Of a DNA stretch of 64,000 nt, positions 48,635 through 58,028 are shown in pieces. Position numbers and translations under genes: made by a program. Below the pieces are notes generated by a model. That model was not told where the DNA came from. It worked only from the letters and a program-made list of their open reading frames with translations, and made no database searches. Source of the DNA: Maylandia zebra (lineage: Eukaryota > Chordata > Actinopteri > Cichliformes > Cichlidae); contig NC_135187.1 of assembly GCF_041146795.1 (NCBI RefSeq), forward strand, positions 37,923,011 to 37,987,010, written 5' to 3'. Position 1 is the first letter of the stretch. Every line of letters begins with the position of its first letter.

Positions 48635-48706
48635 TGTGGGATGATGATTGCATAGACTAGAGTCTCTGAGAAGCATGAAGTTGTTTTCACAGTGCACTGA
48701 CCACAA
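48635..48706 (+). ncRNA. Box C/D snoRNA B, paralogue of A
   Basis: C box ATGATGA (48641-48647), D' CTGA (48666-48669), D CTGA (48697-48700), terminal stem TGTGG/CCACA (5 pairs). It shares AGACTAGAGTCTCTGA and TTTCACAGTGCACTGA with snoRNA A, while the rest differs. The two arose by duplication within the host gene and kept both guides. Confidence 0.82.
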
Positions 48707-49265
48707 AACCTACAGCAGCCCATTTACTGCACATTACAGACATTAAATCATGGCTGGGCTTTCTTCAGGTCTGTCCAACAAAGAACACTTAAAGCTTGTG
48801 TTTCATTGCTTTGAGTAAAGGTAGTCATACTCAAGTATGCACTTGGTTAACCGTCTCTGAACTTTAGCACATGTAAAACATAAAAACATATTTACCATTT
48901 TAATACTTCAGATGTTTGAAACAAGTGTCCCAGTCATCTGGGACCTTACTGATAGTTTCTCACAGGGAGAAGTTGTACAGTCATGTAACAAGTCTGAAGT
49001 GTTTGCAGTAAATGGGTAAAGCATCCATACACATGGTTTCCCTGAATGTTCACTGGTATAAGTCAGGTGCTAATAGTGCTTTCTTTTGTCTTGTAGCTCG
49101 TCTGCACACAGCTGCTCTCTCCATGTCTGTAAGTAAGAAATGTGTTCATTTTGGGTCACCTGTGACCATACTTCATCATGAGCAGATTATACTAAGATAT
49201 CGCAGCTAAGCCTGTGTATTCAAATGATCCAAGCTTGTTGAAATGGAGCTGCTGTTTCCTGAGTC

Positions 49266-49338
49266 TGGTCGATGATGATTCAGTTATTCGGTTCTACTGA
49301 TGTTAACTGAAGTCTACTCGCAGCGCACTGAGACACTC
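49266..49338 (+). ncRNA. Box C/D snoRNA C (intronic)
   Basis: C box GATGATGA (49271-49278), D' CTGA (49297-49300), D CTGA (49328-49331), short terminal stem GTC/GAC extended by GAGT/ACTC. It lies about 75 bases before the acceptor at 49406. Guides are TTATTCGGTTCTA (D') and GTCTACTCGCAGCG (D). I do not recognise their targets. Confidence 0.75.
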
Positions 49339-49772
49339 AGACTGGAGCGCTTCCTGAATATATGGATGAGAAAGAGCTTGTGATTTCATCACTGTTATCT
49401 TGTCAGGCATGACTGTAGCAGCCCCAGCTGGATGACCTTCATGAAGAGAAAGCAGGTTGGTGTGAGTAGGTGGATTATTCAAATGATCATTGCTGCAGTA
49501 TGAGATGCAGTGTGTGTGCTGTAAGTTGGAGATGTACTACACTCTGTGACAATGAGTTCCCCCACCCCCTTACATGTCTCACTCATTTTTGTCCTTTGAC
49601 AGGTGTAACTGCAGAGGTGGCACTCCCAACACTGAAGAGCCTCGTCTGTCATCTGATGGAAGCATCAAGCTGGAGCAGTGCACGTCTTCCATTGCTTTAA
49701 GCAACGTGTCTTCATCTGTGTGAATGTTGAATGTGGTTTTTGTTTTGTTTTTAAACCACTGTATTTAAGGAC

Positions 49773-49778
49773 AATAAA
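49773..49778 (+). terminator. Polyadenylation signal of the snoRNA host gene
   Basis: AATAAA in the last exon, followed by GT-rich sequence (AAGGTTGACC). Confidence 0.65.
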
Positions 49779-49795
49779 GGTTGACCACACAGGAC

Positions 49796-51290
49796 CAATG
49801 GCTATTTTCTTCAGTGGGTTGATCACAGTAAACTCAGAGCAATGTGCTTTGGAAGCTAATATCAGTGGGTGACAGTTTTGCCATAAGTTCTTCTCATGCA
49901 CTGATCAGATGGTTGTAACTGTATAATCCCCAAGCAGCTTTTGGGTTTACTGTCTTACACATCAGTGCAACATTTTACTTGTATAAATGTGTGAAACCTT
50001 ACTGATGGGTGACTGAATGCTGTATTAAAGTGCTGCACATGGCTAAACTGGAATTAAATGTTAGTGATGTGGCAAAATTATCCAACATCATTAAACGATC
50101 TCATGCAAAGGAATAAAAGGCTGAGCTGAAAGCGGCTTGGTCACGTATTTCTACGCTGAACTGATATAAAATCGGGTGTGTCCAGAACCTGAGAAATTGT
50201 GTAGTTAGGTTTTACAAACATCTGCCTCCGTGAAATTGACTGACGTGCAAAGCTAATTTACACGTTGGCAACATCACTGAAGAGGACGAGTCTCACGTGA
50301 TGCTGACCTTCTGACGGTAACCATGGTTTTATTTTGAAGGCTGAAAGCGACCCGGTAGTTCGTCGTCTTTGTTCTCGTAATGAGCGGGGAAACCGTTCAG
50401 GCGACCTTTTTGTGCTTGCTAGGAGTGCTCTTAGTGGTACCTGCCTTCCCTTAGCTTTAAGTGGACACGGACCTTTCTCTCCACAGTGGACATTTGAGCC
50501 ACGACGTCCTGAAGCAGAGCAACTAGTCTGTTTATCGAGTTACCTCATGCTAACGAGTAGCGCTAGCTGGGTTCTGACAAAGCAGCTAACAGCGGCGAAG
50601 GTGAGCTTTTAGCTACTGACTTTTATCACTGACAGGTTTATTCACACCGAAAAATCATATGTGAGGTAAACTTTAAACTGCTCGCTCAGTGGTGAGTAAC
50701 CTGTAGGGCAGCTGACCGCTGTGTTAGCAAAGCTGCACGATGTTGACGTGGAGCTGGATACCAAACTGCACGCGTAAACCAACCTTTCTACTTGTTTGAG
50801 GAGTTAACAAATGCGTTTCGAGAGGCTGAAAAAAGTTTGTTTTGTTTTTTTTGTTGGGAAGGGCTGGCCAAAGAATAAGCTAACTGTTGGCTAACGCTGA
50901 GCTGAAGCTTTCGTCAACTTTCCCAGTTCCTCTGTGCTAAGGTGTCGCTGAAATACTGAAAGCACCCTCGAAGATTGTCAGCTGAAACCAAACATGTAGA
51001 CTGTTCTTCTGGACTTTAAATGGTGGAGTCTCGTTAAGAGCAGAGCCCTGTAAGTAATGTAGGGTGGGGGCGAGTGTAACCTTTTGTCTGCTGAACTGCT
51101 CGAACACACCCACAGGTGTGGCGATGACCCGAGGACGTCACGTTGCCCAGGCCTGAGGCCTCCTGAACAAGTATTTCAACTTCATAACTGCACCGACAGC
51201 GAGTGCATGCTTTTCTCTGAAGCTCGGGAAGCCAACAGGACGTGAGAACTGACGATTTTAACCGAGGTCTAACAAGCTCCGCGAGCAGAC
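49796..51290 (+). promoter_or_regulatory. Promoter and 5' UTR region of the C6orf47-like gene
   Basis: A CpG-containing block near 50330-50600 ends AACAGCGGCGAAG at a GTGAGC donor (50601), a good noncoding first exon. An acceptor such as TTTTCTCTGAAG (near 51222) could join it to the coding exon. Before 50300 no feature is recognised. Confidence 0.45.
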
Positions 51291-52193
51291 ATGGCAGCTG
51301 TGGTGGGCAAAGCGTGGGGGTGGGTCCGCTCATGGGGCAGCAGCGGTGCCAGGTCAAAGGACACTAACGTTTTGACAGCTGAGCGCCAAAAGCTGCGTGG
51401 CAGTGGTGGTTGGGGCATCAAGGCTTGGATCTGGGGCTCATGGGGACGTCAGCATGAACTAAGCAGTCCAGTAGAGGAGTACTGGGAGGCACAGGAGAAG
51501 CTTCAGCCCATTAAAATTGAAGATCTGGCGGCAGGGAAGCCAGAGGCTGAAACTGTACTGGTGCCTAGGTGGTGGGATAGATATCTTCCAACTTCTTATC
51601 TGTGGCCAAGGAAAACTGAGCTAAGTGGACTACGACACAGGAAACGTGACGGTGGGACTGGAGATCCACGGGAACGTGATACTGATGGAGACTTTTCTGA
51701 TTATGGAACCCCCCCTCCGTCCCCCACCCCTTCTCCCTCTCAGCTGACTTCTCCTTTTCGACTGTTTGCACACAGCTGGAACGTGGAGATTGTACCAGAG
51801 CACTACGAGATCTGCTTTAACTTCCTACGCCACTTGTTTGACCTGTTTGTTGTTGGCTTCCTGTGGACTGTGTCACCTCCTGCCAAGCTTATCCTGGAGG
51901 TGCTGGGTGTCCAGGGAGCACTGAGACTGTGGTTTCATGGTATGGCTATGTTTTTTGTCGCCACAGTTGGAATGGCAGGATTACTCTGGTTGATCCAGGA
52001 GTATCTCCTGCAGTTTGCCCTGATCTATGGCATCATTCAGGCGTTGGTGATCTCTGTCAGTGTTCGACAGAGTGTGATGCTAGGTGTTGAGGAAGAGAAT
52101 GACCAGACAGGAAAGGACACTGATGACACGAGAGACACTAAGGAACACAAAGACAAGCCTGTGTCTGTCAAAGACAAGGTAAAGACAAATTAA
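51291..52193 (+). CDS. C6orf47: C6orf47-like membrane protein
   Basis: One exon, 300 codons, start MAAVVGKAWGWVRSWGS. The N-terminal half is charged and disordered-looking, with repeated WG motifs and a Pro/Ser stretch YGTPPPSPTPSPSQ (about 139-152). The C-terminal half (about 168-265) has hydrophobic segments, including LFDLFVVGFLWTVSPPAK, LRLWFHGMAMFFVATVGMAG and FALIYGIIQALVISVSVRQ. The last two match human C6orf47 as I recall it (LGLRGPLGLWLHG..., HFACLFGLLQALVLAVSLRE). The tail is acidic and lysine-rich. The function of the family is not known. Human C6orf47 is likewise intronless in its coding part. Confidence 0.85.
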   Translation: MAAVVGKAWGWVRSWGSSGARSKDTNVLTAERQKLRGSGGWGIKAWIWGSWGRQHELSSPVEEYWEAQEKLQPIKIEDLAAGKPEAETVLVPRWWDRYLPTSYLWPRKTELSGLRHRKRDGGTGDPRERDTDGDFSDYGTPPPSPTPSPSQLTSPFRLFAHSWNVEIVPEHYEICFNFLRHLFDLFVVGFLWTVSPPAKLILEVLGVQGALRLWFHGMAMFFVATVGMAGLLWLIQEYLLQFALIYGIIQALVISVSVRQSVMLGVEEENDQTGKDTDDTRDTKEHKDKPVSVKDKVKTN

Positions 52194-52195
52194 AG

Positions 52196-52278
52196 GTGAG
52201 TCCATTTATTCTTGTTATATTTGTCAAAGTTATCAGATTTAATTTTATTCTGTAACATTGTGTTGTTTTTTTGTCCAG
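52196..52278 (+). other. Candidate 3' UTR intron right after the C6orf47 stop
   Basis: TAA at 52191-52193 is followed within two bases by GTGAGT. TTTTTTTGTCCAG ends at 52278. This is an 83-base intron with a strong donor and acceptor. A stop this close to the junction would not trigger decay. Confidence 0.55.
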
Positions 52279-53224
52279 GCTTCAGAATAATACAGCTGTT
52301 TACTGAAGGCGTTTTAGTGTAGGGGCTAGCAGTTGTTACACAGTTGAACACTACGAGTCTGTGTAAGTTGATCAACTACTGTAAGAAGAAGAGAAAAATG
52401 CTCAGTGCTGTCATTGGGCATCCAACACAAACACAGCAGGGACATCCTGGATCTATTTTAACCCTGTTACCAAGTGAAACACAAAAAAACATTCTCTGAG
52501 TGGTGTGAAACCAGCTCGAAGCTCAGACGTGCTCTGAGAGGAACCACTTATTTCCCTGTCAAGATTGAGTTATTGTGTGTTGTGAGTAAGACCCACTATC
52601 AGCTGTCTGCTAGGCTTCACACAGCTTTAACAAACTTCACTGAGCGTGAACTCTGCAGCTAAGTTAACACAGCCAGAGCTGTGGTTATTTGTATGGAGTT
52701 TATCTTCTGCAAACACCTGGAGGATCAAACTACATTCACTCTGTCAGCTCGAGCAAAATAGAAAAAGGGCGCCAACTTGTTTACTTTCACTGTTAGTTGA
52801 AATAACTAAAATATGTTTGAGGCATTCTGTGACCAGTGGTAAGAAAAGCTGCTGTTGGCTGTGCAACAAAGCCTCGACACATTCAGTACAAGTTTCTCTC
52901 CCAAATGTGACGGAGTATTAGGGCCCCGTTAAGAGTAAAAATATATGTATTATTCAAAAAGTGGAGATTAAAGTCGTTGCTGTCACAGGCACCAAAATAG
53001 CATTTCAAGATTAATCTCAAGCTTCTGACTTTATTCTCAATGTGACCCTAATGTTGCCTCATAGTTAAGTCTAACTGTGAAGCACCGATTAGCTGAGATA
53101 GTTAGTGCTGGAAAACTAACTTTAACAAACATTAGATGATGTCAGCTGTGCATTGTGTCACACACTTATTACAAGCTTAAAAAAAAAAGTTCAAATCCAG
53201 CATTGAGGCTCTTTATGTTTTTTA
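52279..53224 (+). other. Probable C6orf47 3' UTR, no gene seen
   Basis: Sequence following the candidate 3' UTR intron. No splice-supported frame or repeat. Confidence 0.4.
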
Positions 53225-53537
53225 GGGGCCGATCGTGGCTCAAGAGTTGGGAGTTCGCCTTGTAATCAGAAGGTTGCCGGTGCGAGCCCCGGCTCCGACA
53301 GTCTCGGTCGTTGTGTCCTTGGGCGAGACGCTTCACCCGTTGCCTACTGGTGGTGGTCAGAGGGCCCGGTGGCGCCAGTGTCCGGCAGCCTCGCCTCTGT
53401 CAGTGCGCCCCAGGGTGGCTGTGGCTACAATGTAGCTGCCATCACCAGTGTGTGGATGACTGGATGTAGTGTAAAGCGCTTTGGGGTCCTTAGGGACTAG
53501 TAAAGCGCTATACAAATACAGGCTATTTACCATTTTA
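53225..53537 (+). mobile_element. V-SINE type tRNA-derived SINE
   Basis: The 5' part is tRNA-like: A box region GTGGCTCAAGAGTTGG and B box-like GGTGCGAGCCC. The central domain contains GGGTGGCTGTGGCTACAATG, and the 3' tail GTAAAGCGCTTTGGGGTCCT ... GCGCTATACAAATACAGG shares its end with a LINE. This is the V-SINE plan, found across fish and as the AFC family in cichlids. Full length. Confidence 0.85.
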
Positions 53538-55130
53538 TGCTGCACTGAGGGGTTTCTGTCTTCTACTCTGAGATCAACATTGGGCCTGAATTGGGCTACT
53601 GCACATGCTCACATCCAAGCATTTCAATCCAAGTCGGGAAAGCTGACGGAGTTTACAATGTGTGAAGATAATGAATAACTCGAGACTACGTGAAAAAATG
53701 ATGGAACTGAAGTTTGCTTTACTTAATAATTTTACATTGGTTATGTCCTCATGTTGGGAGCTGCCTTTAGGATGATTGTTGATTAAATGATTGAATTGGG
53801 ATTAGTGGATGTTCTACTTCCTGAGTGTATCTGCCAGTCTGTGCTGTGTGTGACCAGCCAAAACAAACCACCGAGCTGCAGCAGTAATCAGGAGGAGACG
53901 TACAACAAGCTGAAGAGGCTTTTCTAAAATAAGCCCGTGCTACCTCCACAGTCTAGCCCTGAAAACATACACGGGCAAATGCTCAGTGGAGCAGTTATTA
54001 CTGAGAGTTCATTCAGTGAGGAAGAGGTTGCATAACAGCGACTATGGATTGCATCCAAAGGGAAAAAAAACTACTTTAATAAACTTTTCAGTTTATTAAA
54101 AAATGAATATTAGTTAAAGAACATGAGATGAAATCGAATAAATACTGGGAGTGCATTCTTTGATCAGAACAGACCAAGATGAACTTACTGATGTTAACAA
54201 TGAATGTGTCGTCTCCACAGTCGAAGTACTCAGGGGGAGATGACAGATATAAATTACACCAGTGGATGTACCAAAATAATCTGACAAAAGCTCTCCCGGG
54301 AATACTCCAGCGTGATGATCCAAAGCACACTGACAAAATCATAGCGTTTCTAAAGGAGAAAGTGGCCTCAAATTCATTACTACACATTTGGATCATTTTA
54401 AAGAGTTAAAGCAACACAAAGCCCTGCGTTAAAGAGCACGCAGACATTTTTGTTGCATAGATTGATTCATGTAGAAAAGGTTTACATTCCACAAAAGAAC
54501 AACTACCCGTCTGCATAGAGCTGTTTTTCTGTCTCTTGTATGGAATTCAGTAAGTAATTGACTTGTTCATGGACACTGAATTACCCTCAAAAGGCAGGTG
54601 TGCAAGCGCCTGCTGAAAGTGACTCTGAAGGCCTGCGTTAGCAGCTGGGCCTGAGAATCCTCACTGATTTTATAACTGATTCCATTTGATTACATTTTGA
54701 CACAGTCGGAAATATTAAAATTCTGCTCATCAGTACATATCTACATTTTTATATCTATGTATAAAAACAAAGACTTGATCAGAGGTGTGAGCATCACAGC
54801 AGATGCCTTTCTGTCAAAGTAACTGAGGATAAAACACAGTCGGGTGAACGATCCACGCTGCGTGTTTCTTTGTGTGGAGTCCGTTTACCTGCTCTCATTT
54901 ACTGTTTTAGCTGTTTGCTGGTTGTTTAAATACTTTAATGAGCTTTAAGCTGAGATTCTGTCGTTTGTAATTAAACATTTATATTTAAAAATTGATTCAG
55001 GATTTAATGAATCAATATCACTTTATTCAAGCTGAAATCGTTAAACCCTGCCCTACTTGCAGCCTATTGGTGATTTAACTACATGTTTTTATGTGAACCA
55101 AAAGTGTGTTACTCTGTATTTAATGTGCCT
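53538..55130. other. Noncoding stretch
   Basis: No gene-like frame with splice support. Plus-strand AATAAA near 54078. Nothing else recognised. Confidence 0.4.
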
Positions 55131-55133
55131 TAT

Positions 55134-55560
55134 GTATTGTATCTTTATTTCAGACATATACAGAAAAAAAAACAATATATACACACACAAGTACACATAC
55201 TTGCATTTACAAAAATGAATATATATGTAAATACACACACGTATGTGCTCAGATAAAACAAAATAAATAAAATAAGTCTAAATGACATGAAATGACAATT
55301 ATTAAGTCTGAAATGGAAGAAGTATAACATACCTATTAATCCCTACCCCATGCTCAACCTTCTATTGAATCCCACACACAATAAACAAGGAGAACATGTA
55401 TAAACATAGCTACAGTGATAGATACAATTTAGCATAGTTATATACACAATGGGTGATCAACTTGACCAGTTTCATATTCTTCCAAATGTTATGTTGTTTT
55501 GTGTGAGACATACGTTTAAACATTTGCTATTGAGACCATGTATCCCCCCCAAGTAGGAAG
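55134..55560 (-). mobile_element. LINE 3' UTR fragment
   Basis: On the minus strand it ends TTTTCTGTATATGTCTGAAATAAAG (55160-55140), preceded by AT-rich text with GTGTGTATTTACATATATAT, a recurrent fish LINE 3' end. No coding part is left. Confidence 0.5.
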
Positions 55561-55900
55561 GCCTCCAAAGGGAGGAATAAACTCCAACAAAGGAAGAACA
55601 TCATCAGCTTATGTTTACTGTGAGATGGCAAAGTACATGCGCCTGTTTCACAAAGCAGGTTTAGCAAACTTTCATGTTTGACGAGATACGGATCTTTGAC
55701 ATGTTTGGCTCATGCCCGGTCTTGAATAAAGCAAAGTAAAATAAAAGCATGCACTATAAGAAGCATTTTAAATCTTACTTTGGGGAAAGACATCTAACTT
55801 TTTAAGTGTCTTTATCAGATTTGACTGTACTTCTCAACATGTCGTTTTTATGTCCCACTGACAGAAGTAAAAGTACCAGCATTCTTCTCATTCATGTAGA

Positions 55901-56161
55901 TTGGAACTTCAAATTAAATTCCCAAATAACTGCCAACATTATGCAACAGTGATAAGCAGTGGTAGCATTGACAAGGCCTTTGGTTTAACTTTCACCTCTG
56001 AGATGGAAACATGTTCAGTTGTAGAAGAGCTGAACAGGACACTGGTGAGACTGTCACTAGCAGTTCCACCAAATGTGCCTCTGCTGGTGAAAACTGCATC
56101 GGGTCTTTTGTTTTTCATGGAAGCCACGTCAGGCTGCACAGAGCACATGAGGAGAGTATGA
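55901..56161 (+). CDS. Unassigned 86-codon frame
   Basis: MELQIKFPNNCQHYATVISS... to EHMRRV and a stop. A possible acceptor (TTCATGTAG) lies just before it. GGACACTGGTGAGA inside could be a donor. The middle NRTLVRLSLAVPPNVPLLVK has beta-strand-like alternation, but I do not recognise a family. It may be chance or an exon relic. Confidence 0.25.
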   Translation: MELQIKFPNNCQHYATVISSGSIDKAFGLTFTSEMETCSVVEELNRTLVRLSLAVPPNVPLLVKTASGLLFFMEATSGCTEHMRRV

Positions 56162-57439
56162 GTTAGACACTGGAACAACAAAGAGAAGCTCTTAACTTTT
56201 CAAAATAAAAGACCCATACAGACTAAAGACTATGCTTCCTAAACACTGCTGGCTTGATTTTTGTTTTGGGGGATCTGACTGACAGTATAACAGTGTCTCC
56301 AGTGTCCACAGAGCCAGTGTTGGAAAGAAATGTTGCACGCTATGAAGAAATCTTAGTTGTCACTGTCCTGCATTTGTAGGCTGAAAACACTTGTGTATCA
56401 GACTGATTGTTTTAGATTTCATTATTTCTAAAGACGTGAACTGAGAGCTCGGAAAAGGAAGTTGTTTTAACCAAACTGACAGCAGGGTGGTTTCAGAGGC
56501 AGTTTCCTTAGGTTGGCTCTGTTTTTGGGACAAATCTCACGTGTTTTCTTCACAGTTAACAGGATTTTATTAAACCTGTGCTCTTGAACAGAGTTTAGTT
56601 TTTGGTAGTTTTAAAACAGAGGCAACAACCACCGTGTTACAGTTAACTCTAATTGTTGAGCTATACCAGGCAGCATGCACACACGTGCAGTGATCGCTGT
56701 AGTCTCCTGATCGTCTGTTTATTTGGTGTGTGTCTTCCACAGGTGGAGAGAATTTGCTGGCACCACCAGTACTCCAGCTGTATCACACCTCCTCCAGCCC
56801 TCTGACGTCACAGCGGTGGGACTGAGACTGTGGACTGCAGCGTGTGTTCTGCAGCGTAACTTAAGAATTGTATTGCACATTAATTTCATATTCAGAGAAA
56901 TGATACTTGTGGCACTTTATGTCCAGCACTACAGATCTGCATCTGTGTTCAGTTGATCTCACTGATAACTGTTGTAATCTACACCAGAAGAGCTCATGAA
57001 TGTTCAGAGAATGCTTAAGTGAAAGGGGAAATCGCCAGCAGGTACCCGTTTCTGTTTTCTTCTTGTTTGTGGGACTACTCTTCCCATGAGACAGTCACTT
57101 GATTTGAGACCAGCCGATTGCCTCCAGTGCGTTGTGTTGGTGAGTAGAACAGCAAATCTTAGAGAGGACAGATGCAGCATTTATGAAGAGAGCCTCACTG
57201 AGACACTTTAGGTGAAGCAGAAATATCTTTGGGTCTCTTAAACACAGCGAGGAGCAGGAATAAACTCTGAACAGAAGTCTTACTGAACAGCACCACCGAC
57301 AGTTTGCGCCTGCATCCACTGGCCAGTTTTAGTGTGCCTCCTAATGTTTAGCTCTTCTGACCGTGTTCATTGTGTGGGGGGCAAATTTAAATCTGCCGTA
57401 TGGCCCCGCTCAGTTTGAACTCAATTGAAGCTTGGCCAT

Positions 57440-57625
57440 GTACATTTGCTTGACTTTAACCTTTGTTCCAACACAGCTGATTTAAATGACCTCAACATGT
57501 CTTGAAGTTCTTCAGAGGCTGGTAATGAACCAATCATCTGACTCAGGTGTGCTGACCCAGGGTGAGATCTAAAACCTGCAGGACACCAGCTCTCAAGGCC
57601 TGGAGGTCCCCACCCCTGGTTTAGA
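57440..57625. repeat. Fold-back repeat, partial copy
   Basis: Shares ACCCAGGGTGAGATCTAAAA and CAACATGTCTTGAAGTTCTTC with the fuller copy at 57801-58028. It ends GGTCCCCACCCCTGG, a degraded terminal repeat. The left end is missing. Confidence 0.7.
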
Positions 57626-57800
57626 CTCTGTGATGGTACTGACCTGTGACTTTGAGCTTGTATCCAGGACACCGTACCGGCTCACTCAGTGGAACAGGGA
57701 GCTAATGTGAATGTTTGTGTCGCCTGCAGGCGATCCAAGCTAGTAGCAAACACCACTGGTGAGCTATAGCTACTCAAGACACGCACACTACAGCATAGAC

Positions 57801-58028
57801 CACAGGTGTTGAACTCCAGGCCTCGAGGGCTGGTGTCCTGCAGCTTTCAGATGTCTCCTTGATCCAACACAGCTGATTCAAACGGCTAAATGACCTCCTC
57901 AACATGTCCTGAAGTTCTCCAGATGCCTGCTAATGAAGTAATCATGTGATTCAGGTGTGTTGACCCAGGGTGAGATCTAAAACCTGCAGGACCCCGGCCC
58001 TCGAGGCCTGGAGTTCGACACCCCTGGC
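57801..58028. repeat. Fold-back repeat (MITE-like), fuller copy
   Basis: The left end GTTGAACTCCAGGCCTCGAGG and the right end CCTCGAGGCCTGGAGTTCGAC are inverted copies. The whole unit can fold on itself. Very common in teleost genomes as I remember it; class uncertain. Confidence 0.75.

Larger units (their letters stand above)
47508..49795 (+). ncRNA. Short-exon noncoding snoRNA host gene
   Basis: Visible exons, each with AG before and GT after: 48318-48372, 48557-48598, 48769-48820 (tentative), 49097-49128, 49407-49461 and a last exon from 49603 to about 49795 with AATAAA at 49773-49778. The first exon or exons lie between 47508 and about 47800 but their ends are unclear. The exons are tiny, carry no shared reading frame and alternate with introns holding box C/D snoRNAs 60-80 bases before the acceptor, the usual spacing. 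This is the GAS5/SNHG-type layout. I cannot name the host. Confidence 0.8.

Noticed and set aside
48821-49096. Fourth snoRNA (H/ACA) ending near 49000
   Set aside because: Some hairpin text and ACA-like strings occur, but I could not fit both H and ACA boxes with two hairpins.
50334-50612. 92-codon plus-strand frame upstream of C6orf47
   Set aside because: Coincides with the GC-rich presumed 5' UTR exon and crosses its GTGAGC donor; probably noncoding.
53225-53300. tRNA gene
   Set aside because: It has A- and B-box-like text, but the cloverleaf is poor and it runs into a V-SINE body and tail; it is the head of a SINE.
55901-56161. PCNA-like clamp fragment
   Set aside because: The stretch LSLAVPPNVPLLVK vaguely recalls the PCNA end, but key residues around it do not match.
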